Positions 57,880-64,000 of a stretch of DNA of 64,000 nt are shown here, piece by piece. The notes under the pieces are model-generated. The model saw only the letters and a program-made list of their open reading frames with translations, searched no databases and was not told the DNA's origin. Made by a program: the position numbers and the translations under genes. The stretch lies in NCBI GenBank assembly GCA_028564925.1, contig CM053026.1, forward strand, positions 603,684,616 to 603,748,615, written 5' to 3'. Position 1 is the first letter of the stretch; each line of letters starts with the position of its first letter. The stretch is from Lithobates sylvaticus (taxonomy: Eukaryota > Chordata > Amphibia > Anura > Ranidae).

Positions 57880-58871
57880 TTAACGACATTACCACCGCCG
57901 CATGTACATATACGTCGGCAGAATGGCACGGACAGGCATATGGGCGTACAGGTACGTCCCTTTGAATTTGCCGTGCCATTCGCGTGCGTGTCCGTCGCAA
58001 GCTCCGCGAGGCGGGTCGCGGGTCCCGCGGACTCGATCGCCACAGGGATACCTATACATTTTTGGGAAATATTTATTATAGCAAAAAGTAAAAAATGTGT
58101 TTTTTGTTTATAGCACAAAAAATAAAAACCACAGAGGTGATCAAATACCACCAAAAGAAAGCTCTATTTGTGGGAAAAAAGGACGCCAATTTTGTTTGGG
58201 AACCACGTCGCACGACCGCACAATTGTCAGTTAAAGCGACGCAGTGCCGAATCGCAAAAAGGGGCCTGGTCCTTTGGCTGCAAATTGGTCTGGGGCTTAA
58301 AGCGGTTATGCACTCTGAAAAAAAAATTTTTTTAAGGACGTAATATAAAGTGTGCTTAAATTTATTAGGGGACTCACCTGTTCCATCTTCCATCTCCATC
58401 GCCGCCGGTTTTCGTCCGATGAAGTTCCTCGTCTTCTTCTTTAGTGCTGGGGGCCATCTTGCCTGTGGGCATGTGAAACACCCACAGGAACTTTAGATGG
58501 CCCAGCATGCACTGCCGTTACTCGCGCGTGCGCAGTAACGGCACATCTGCCGAGATCTCACGAGATTTCGGCAGATGCGGCCGAAATCTCGGGAGATTTC
58601 GGAAGATGTGGCCGAAATCTCGCGAGATTTCGGAAGATGCCCGCACTGACTCCTGGGATCAATGACACCAGATCCCAGGAGACAGTGCGGCGTGACGACG
58701 ATCGACGCAGAGACCCCGCCCGCCGCCGCAGAGGGAGAGACCGGAAGTCTTCAATTACAAGGTAAGTAAAAAACAAAAAAAAAAAAAACATTTCATTTAG
58801 TACTTTGCCTGATTTGGAAGGCAAAGAGATTTACTAAATGAAATGAGTGCCGAACTGCTTTAAGTGGTTAA
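57880..58871. mobile_element. piggyBac-type non-autonomous element, nested in the satellite, itself carrying a TTAA element
   Basis: TTAA lies at 57880-57883 and 58868-58871. Body phrases are shared with 32.0-33.0 kb (GATCAAATACCACC, AGTTAAAGCGACGCAGTGCC). Its right terminus is interrupted at an internal TTAA by the element at 58297-58863, and the expected end TTAAGTGGTTAA is restored beyond it. Confidence 0.7.
58297..58863. mobile_element. TTAA-flanked element with CTCGCGAG palindromes
   Basis: TTAA at both borders. The ends AAAGCGGTTATGCACTC and GAGTGCCGAACTGCTTT are inverted repeats. The middle has three copies of a 22-bp palindrome: TCTCACGAGA (about 58555), TCTCGGGAGA (about 58587) and TCTCGCGAGA (about 58618), each framed by CCGA and TCGG. 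No coding frame. Confidence 0.75.
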
Positions 58872-59300
58872 TAAATAATTAATAACACAAAAATGATAAA
58901 AGATAGAACGGAAATTTTAGCAGCACAAAACAGCACAAACGTAGCACTAACCAACGAGACCAGTTTTGTGTCATTTGGTTGTTGTAGGGGGGCTAAGTGA
59001 CCTTTGGTGACCTTTAATAAATCATTAATAACGCAAAAACGACAAAAGATAGAACAGAAATTTTAGCAGCACAAAACAGCACAAACGTAGCACTAACCAA
59101 TGAGACCAGTTCCGTGCCTTTTGGCTGTTGTAGGGGGGCTAGGTGATGTCATAGTCTGGAAAAAACAATTGCTAATATCTTAAAAATAAAAGCAGCACAA
59201 ATGTAAATTTTTACAGCACAAAACAGCACAAACGTAGCACTAAAGAAACACACTTTAGTTTTTATTTGTGCTGATTGTAGGGGGGCCAGCTTCGCTGAGC
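58872..59300. repeat. Inverted second arm of the 148-bp satellite
   Basis: Three units in reverse orientation (CAGCACAAAACAGCACAAACG at about 58921, 59067 and 59216) end with GGCCAGCTTCGCTGAGC at 59300, the reverse complement of the array start at 55970. Confidence 0.85.
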
Positions 59301-59996
59301 TGCTCAACATTGCTCTCAGCAAATAGCTTGGGGTGTCTACTTTCCAAAATGGGGTCATTTGGGGGGGGGGGGGGGGGGGCCGTTTGAACTGTCCTGGCAT
59401 TTTATGCACAACATTTAGAAGCTTATGTCACACATCACCCACTCTTCTAACCACTTGAAGACAAAGCCCGTTCTGACACTTTTTGTTTACATGAAAACGT
59501 ATTTTTTTTTGCAAGAAAATTACGTTGAACCCCCAAACACTATATATATTGTTAAAGCAAAGGCCCTACAGATTAAAATGGTGGGTGTTGCATTTTTTTT
59601 TCCACACAGTATTTGCGCAGCGATTTTTCAAACGCATTTTTTGTGGAAAAAATACACTTTTTTTTATTTTAATGCACTAAAACACACTATATTGCTCAAA
59701 TTTTTGATGAAATAAAAAATATGATCTTAGGCCGAGTACATGGATACCAAACACGACATGCTTTAAAATTGCGCACAAACACGCAATGGAGACAAACTAC
59801 ATACATTTTTAAAAGCCTTTAAAAGCCTTTACAGGTTACCACATTAGATTCACGAAGGAGGTCTACTGCTAAAATTACTGCCCTCGATCTAACCTTCGCG
59901 GTGATACCTCACATGCATGGTGCAATTGCTGTTTACATATGACGCCAGACCAACGCTTGTGTTCGCCTTTGCGCAAGAGAAGGGGGGGCAGGGGTG

Positions 59997-60039
<43 letters not shown>

Positions 60040-61239
60040 CTTTTTTATTTTATTTTTAAACTGTTCCTTCCATTTTTTTTTCTTAGTTATCATTTTTATT
60101 GTTATCGCAGGGAATGTAAATATCCCCTATGATAGCAATAGGCAGTGACAGGTACTCTTTTTTTTAAAAAAATTGGGGTCTATTAGACCCTAGATCTTTC
60201 CTCTGCCCTCAAAGCATCTGACCACACCAAGATCGGTGTGATAAAACGCTTTCCCAATGGCGCGGTTTATATCCGGGAGGGGGGACATTCCCTCCCACTG
60301 CTTGTAAAAGCAGTCTAGAGGCTAATTACCCACTAGAATTGCTTTTACATGAAAGCCGATCACTGGCTGAAAAGAATGATACCAAGATGATACCTAAACC
60401 TGCAAGCATCATTCTGGTATTCAAAGTCCAGCAACATACTGGACATATATTGTAATCTTTTTTTTTTTTTTTTTCATGCAGCCTCTTGGCTGAACGAAAA
60501 AAAAGAGATTGATTGGTGGGTATGCCCACCATTAGAATACCTCCCTTCATCCACCCACTTCTAATGGTGGGCATACATGCACCATTTATATATGCCGAAG
60601 CATGGGGGCATCCTCCCGCAAAAAAGTTATGCAACGTACACATGGTCAGACTTTTCCACGGGCAAGCCTCCGTCGGAATTTCGACCGTATGTATGTGGCA
60701 TTAGGAGCAAAATCGCTCCTCCGCCCCTGCTGCCCCCATGCTTCGGCATATATGCTCTTTTTTTTAACTGTGGTGGTGAAATCACCTCCTACAGCGTTGG
60801 AGTCGAGGCTTTATGTATCGTGGGAGCAAACGCTGTTGCTGTCAAGATAAATAAATCCGCGCTGCAACTGAATGGCGCACCTGAAAACAAAAAAATGGTT
60901 AACAATAAAACACAGTAAACAAAATTACATACCTGAAAAGCAAGCATGATAAAACATAATAAAACATTGCAGAATAGAATAGAGTAAATAAGAGCAACAA
61001 TACAGAGAATAGAGAGAGAGAGAACAATAAAACAACAATTTATTTTTTTTTTATTTTTTTTTTTATATTTTTTGGGGTTTTTTATTTTTTTTGTACTTTT
61101 TTTTTATTTAAATTTTTGACACTTTTTTTTTTTTTTTTTTTTTTTAAACTATAACTGTAACGGTCGGGTCTCAAAATGCGATGGCATTCTTGAGACCCTG
61201 TGAAAGTGTATCCTAGCCTGTGAAATGCTGTACCCTACG
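59301..61239 (-). mobile_element. 3' non-coding part of the piggyBac transposon and low-complexity DNA
   Basis: Contains a G run (about 59360-59379), a 37-base T run (60000-60037), further T tracts at 61.04-61.14 kb and a TAACCACTTGAAGAC phrase (59449) resembling piggyBac-family ends in this window. At 60588-60752 inverted copies of TATATATGCCGAAGCATG surround a 71-bp MITE. Where the transposon's left terminus lies is not certain, and no clean TTAA end was found. Confidence 0.45.
60627..60703. repeat. 71-bp minimal Harbinger-like MITE, GTACACACGGTCGG family
   Basis: Element 60630-60700 is flanked by TTA on both sides. The ends TGCAACGTACACATGGTC and GACCGTATGTATGTGGCA match the larger copies, while the interior is nearly absent. 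Confidence 0.75.
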
Positions 61240-63207
61240 CTAATACCTCACTAGTGAGTGGTAGTGTTCAAAACATTCACCAATGCAGAGACCAGGATTG
61301 TCAGGACAGCATGGACAATAATAACGGGTGTCACGCCTACATCCGCGCTTGGTACAGACACAACATCTTCTTTGGGGGGCTCGTTGGGTAGGGGTACTCT
61401 GGAGGGCATAAGGAAAATGCCTCTCATGCAGCCGGCTTACTGCATTTGGTAGGGGATGTTGAGGTGCAGAACCGCCTGGATACAGGAGTTCTGTGACAAC
61501 CTCTTCCTGGAATTCAAGGAAGGGTAAAGTCCCGCCTGAAGCTCCGTATAGCACATCAGCGTTCAGCAAAGCCAATTGGAACAAATAAATAGACACTTTT
61601 TTGTACCAGCGTCTAGCCTTATGGGCAACTAGGTACGGCGCCAACAACTGGTCGTTGAGGTCCACCCCTCCCATATTAAGGTTATACTCGTGGACACAGA
61701 GGGGTTTCGTCACAACACCAGCCGCCGTACGAATTTGGACTGTCGTGTCTGCATGAAGGGAGGTAAGAACGAAAACATTCTTATTATCCCTCCACTTCAC
61801 AGCGAGCAAATTATTACACTTGAAGCAGGCTCTCTCCCCCAGCCTAAGAGGGGAATCTACAAGCCGCTGGGGAAAGCCCCGGCGATTAGGTCGCACGGTG
61901 CCACATGCTCCAATCTGCTGATCAAACAAATGACTAAACAGTGGCACGCTTGTGTAATAATTGTCCACGTACAAGTGGTACCCCTTTCCGAATAAGGGTG
62001 ACACCAAGTTCCACACTATCTTGCCAGCGCTCCCTATGTAATCTGGACAGTTCTCCGGCTCTACGTAACTATCTTTTCCCTCATAAACCGAAAAGCTCCA
62101 CGTATAGCCTGTTGCCCTGTCACAGAGCTTGTAGAGCTTGACCCCGTATCTGGCACGCTTGCTGGAAAGGTACTGTTTGAAAGGCAAGCGGCCAGAAAAC
62201 TTAATCAGGGACTCGTCAATGCAGACAACTTGATTGGGCGTAAACAAGGCTGCAAAACATTGGTTGAAGTGGTTTATGAGGGGCCGAATTTTGTAGAGCC
62301 GATCAAATTCAGGGTCTCCACGAGGACGACAAAGTTCATTGTCACTGAAGTGCATGAACCGCAAGATCTGTTCGTATCGTGCCCTGGACATGGAGGCAGA
62401 GAACACGGGCATTTGGTGGACTGGTGAGGTGGACCAATAAGTCCTCAGAGTCGGGAATTTATGTATGCCCATGTTGAGGGAAAGGCCCAGAAAGGACTTA
62501 AATTCGGAAACCGTAATTGGTTTCCAATCTCTGGCAAGGGAAGGCAACTGGGGATTAGCAGCGATGTATTGACCAGCGTATATATTACTTTGGTCCACAA
62601 TAGATCTATAGAGATCTTCCGTGAAAAACAGCGAATAAAAATCGGATGGCTTAAAATCAGCTGTTTCCACCTGAATACCGGGTTGGCCAGTGAATGGGGG
62701 AAGTACGGGTTCTGCAGAAGTGGTGGGCACCCAATCAGGATTGGCGAATTCTGCAGGAAGGGCACTATGTGATCGACGGGCCTGCCTTTGTCTTCTTCTT
62801 GGTGGCAGCGGGACACTACTTGTGCTTGCCACCTCGCCAGCTTGAACTGCACTTATGGGACTCGCCACGTCACCACGTGTTACTGCAGTGCTGGATGTAC
62901 GTCCAGGGTGTACTAGGCCGCTGGTGCTTGCCAGTTCACCAGAAGGAATAGCGGCGCTAGTACTTCTCTGCTCCATACGAGAGACCTGCGGTTCCTGCAC
63001 CTCAACAACAGCAGAAGATCGGGATCGGGTACGCCTGACCTTAGCAGGGACCACACCTCTGTCGCCAGAGCTATCTGTCATGGAGCCGCTGTCGTCTACT
63101 GGATCGTATTCTGAGCCTGATTCTGACAGATGAGTGACCTCCTCTTCACTATCTGACATACTCAGAGACAAGTAGGCATGTTCACTAGTGTACTTGCGAT
63201 TTGCCAT
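61240..63207 (-). CDS. piggyBac transposase, complete frame
   Basis: One uninterrupted frame of 655 codons from ATG at 63207 (MANRKYTSEHAYLSL). The frame is open 13 codons further upstream but without an ATG, so 63207 is chosen. An acidic, low-complexity N-terminus (residues 1-165) is followed by the DDE/DDD domain: VCIDESLIKFSGRLPF (Asp 331), YHLYVDNYYTS (Asp 415) and NMGGVDLNDQ (Asp 516). The spacing of 84 and 101 residues is close to the insect piggyBac spacing. The C-terminal cysteine-rich domain (CCVCTKRGC, YYCPCCPDNPGLCIGECF) is complete. Such enzymes excise and insert at TTAA without leaving footprints. Integrity suggests recent activity or selection. It lies antisense in TMEM144 intron 3, and several TTAA-type non-autonomous relatives occur in the window. 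Confidence 0.93.
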   Translation of the reverse strand: MANRKYTSEHAYLSLSMSDSEEEVTHLSESGSEYDPVDDSGSMTDSSGDRGVVPAKVRRTRSRSSAVVEVQEPQVSRMEQRSTSAAIPSGELASTSGLVHPGRTSSTAVTRGDVASPISAVQAGEVASTSSVPLPPRRRQRQARRSHSALPAEFANPDWVPTTSAEPVLPPFTGQPGIQVETADFKPSDFYSLFFTEDLYRSIVDQSNIYAGQYIAANPQLPSLARDWKPITVSEFKSFLGLSLNMGIHKFPTLRTYWSTSPVHQMPVFSASMSRARYEQILRFMHFSDNELCRPRGDPEFDRLYKIRPLINHFNQCFAALFTPNQVVCIDESLIKFSGRLPFKQYLSSKRARYGVKLYKLCDRATGYTWSFSVYEGKDSYVEPENCPDYIGSAGKIVWNLVSPLFGKGYHLYVDNYYTSVPLFSHLFDQQIGACGTVRPNRRGFPQRLVDSPLRLGERACFKCNNLLAVKWRDNKNVFVLTSLHADTTVQIRTAAGVVTKPLCVHEYNLNMGGVDLNDQLLAPYLVAHKARRWYKKVSIYLFQLALLNADVLYGASGGTLPFLEFQEEVVTELLYPGGSAPQHPLPNAVSRLHERHFPYALQSTPTQRAPQRRCCVCTKRGCRRDTRYYCPCCPDNPGLCIGECFEHYHSLVRY

Positions 63208-63246
63208 TTTGGGCTCTAAATTTAGTAGTACACTAGTGAGATTCAC
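63179..63246. repeat. Inverted repeat spanning the transposase start codon
   Basis: CACTAGTGTACT upstream of the ATG and its reverse complement AGTACACTAGTG just within the coding sequence could form a 12-bp stem around the start. A chance or regulatory feature; no further evidence. Confidence 0.5.
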
Positions 63247-64000
63247 AGGTAAAAAAGCTCCTAGGCTGCTGGCGACTGAATCAAAACGCTACCAAAAAAA
63301 CTTTTAGCGATCGCAGGGATCAGGCCTGACTCTGCGAACGCTGCAGTTGTGCTTAGTGTTTTGTAAGTGACAGTGATCGATCGATACTGCACTTGGGTGG
63401 GCTGGGCTGGGCGGAGGGGGAAAACGCAGGTGCTAGCAGGTATCTGGGCTGATCCCGCTAACAATGCGTTTTTTGGAACCCTAAACTGCTGGGACGCTAG
63501 TATAGATCTGATCAGATCAGATATTGATCTGTTCAGATACTGTACCACTAAGGGAGGTGTATGCTTTGCGCGTGGGTGTTTGCGGTACTGGCACTAACCT
63601 GGGGCGACGCAGACCTTATTTGACCCTAAAACCTAATTGATATCACCCGCCGGGCGATCAGGGGGTTAAACCGTTATTGGGTAATAAATGGCGGGTGCCC
63701 TGACACTATAAAAAACAAACTAACTAACCAGCATCACCCGTAACAGTTATACGGTGATCACTGGTGAAAGGGTTAACTAGGGGCAATCAGGGGGTTAAAA
63801 CCTTTATTAGGTAATATATGGGGGTACCTGACGCTATATAAAAACCTGACGGGGAACCTAAATAACTAACTGGCTAACCAGCGTCACCAGTGACACTTAT
63901 ACAGTGATCACTGGTGAAAGGGTTAACTCTAGGGGCAATCAAGGGGTTAAAACCTTTATTTAGGTTGTAATATGGGGGTACCTAACCTATAAACCTATTT
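63247..64000 (-). repeat. 5' region of the piggyBac transposon with tandem units
   Basis: From about 63640, units of 135-148 bp recur with GGGGCAATCAGGGGGTTAAA, TATGGGGGTACCTGACGC, GTGATCACTGGTGAAAGGG (starts near 63648, 63783 and 63931) and continue past the window edge. The transposon's right terminus is therefore not in view. The first 390 bases hold T/A-rich unique sequence with a GATCAGATCAGAT repeat. Confidence 0.7.

Noticed and set aside
59939-60148. Frame rich in phenylalanine (and lysine on the other strand)
   Set aside because: It is the translation of a 37-base T run with flanking T-rich DNA.
63208-63246. Thirteen additional N-terminal codons of the piggyBac transposase
   Set aside because: They begin with GTG, not ATG; the ATG at 63207 gives a more typical start (MANRKYTSEHAYLSL).

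Overview
This window is vertebrate nuclear DNA, most likely from a frog of the ranid group. The only host gene I can name is TMEM144, read from its first three coding exons on the + strand (40147-40322, 45090-45212, 55393-55492). Splice sites and phases agree, and the remaining exons lie beyond position 64000. The frog assignment rests on the mix of repeat families (short elements with TTA/TAA duplications and GTACACACGGTCGG ends, TTAA-flanked piggyBac relatives, BED-finger hAT elements, Tc1 elements). It is an inference, not a species call. No bacterial features, rRNA genes, functional tRNA genes or CRISPR arrays were seen.

Layout. 1-9.5 kb: intergenic repeats, with a solo LTR (3910-6432) that was later split by a 1.3 kb non-autonomous hAT element (4973-6268, exact 8-bp duplication). 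Possible exons of an unidentified minus-strand gene lie at 6550-7939. 9.5-16.9 kb: a decayed BED-finger hAT transposon on the minus strand, followed by about 4.1 kb of 61/65-bp tandem repeats. 17.0-18.7 kb: a fold-back element with 219-bp inverted ends. 18.7-22.7 kb: poorly resolved AT-rich sequence and an LTR-like segment. 22.65-28.8 kb: three nested elements, namely a short inverted-repeat element split by a solo LTR, itself split by a very young LTR retrotransposon with near-identical 635-bp LTRs and one long gag-like frame. 28.8-40 kb: short TIR elements, piggyBac-derived repeats and a candidate TMEM144 promoter and first exon near 35.26-35.46 kb.

40-64 kb: TMEM144 and its very large, transposon-filled introns. 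Intron 1 holds a split tRNA-derived SINE, a TA-flanked element with a 20-bp minisatellite, and a Tc1 fragment. Intron 2 holds two Tc1 transposons (one carrying a nested hAT element with an 8-bp duplication), a hAT element built around a 25-bp minisatellite, and several Harbinger-like short elements. Intron 3 holds a satellite of about 148-bp units with an inverted second arm, and then a piggyBac transposon whose transposase frame (61240-63207, minus) is complete with all three catalytic aspartates and a C-terminal cysteine-rich domain.

How the parts relate: the intact piggyBac reading frame is a plausible source of activity for the TTAA-flanked relatives scattered through the window. The decayed hAT at 9.5 kb shares its 3' sequence with the 1.3 kb hAT derivative at 5 kb. 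One Harbinger-like copy has a related empty site inside the window, which confirms its borders. Repeat borders were set by eye from inverted ends and target duplications and may be off by a few bases where no duplication is quoted.
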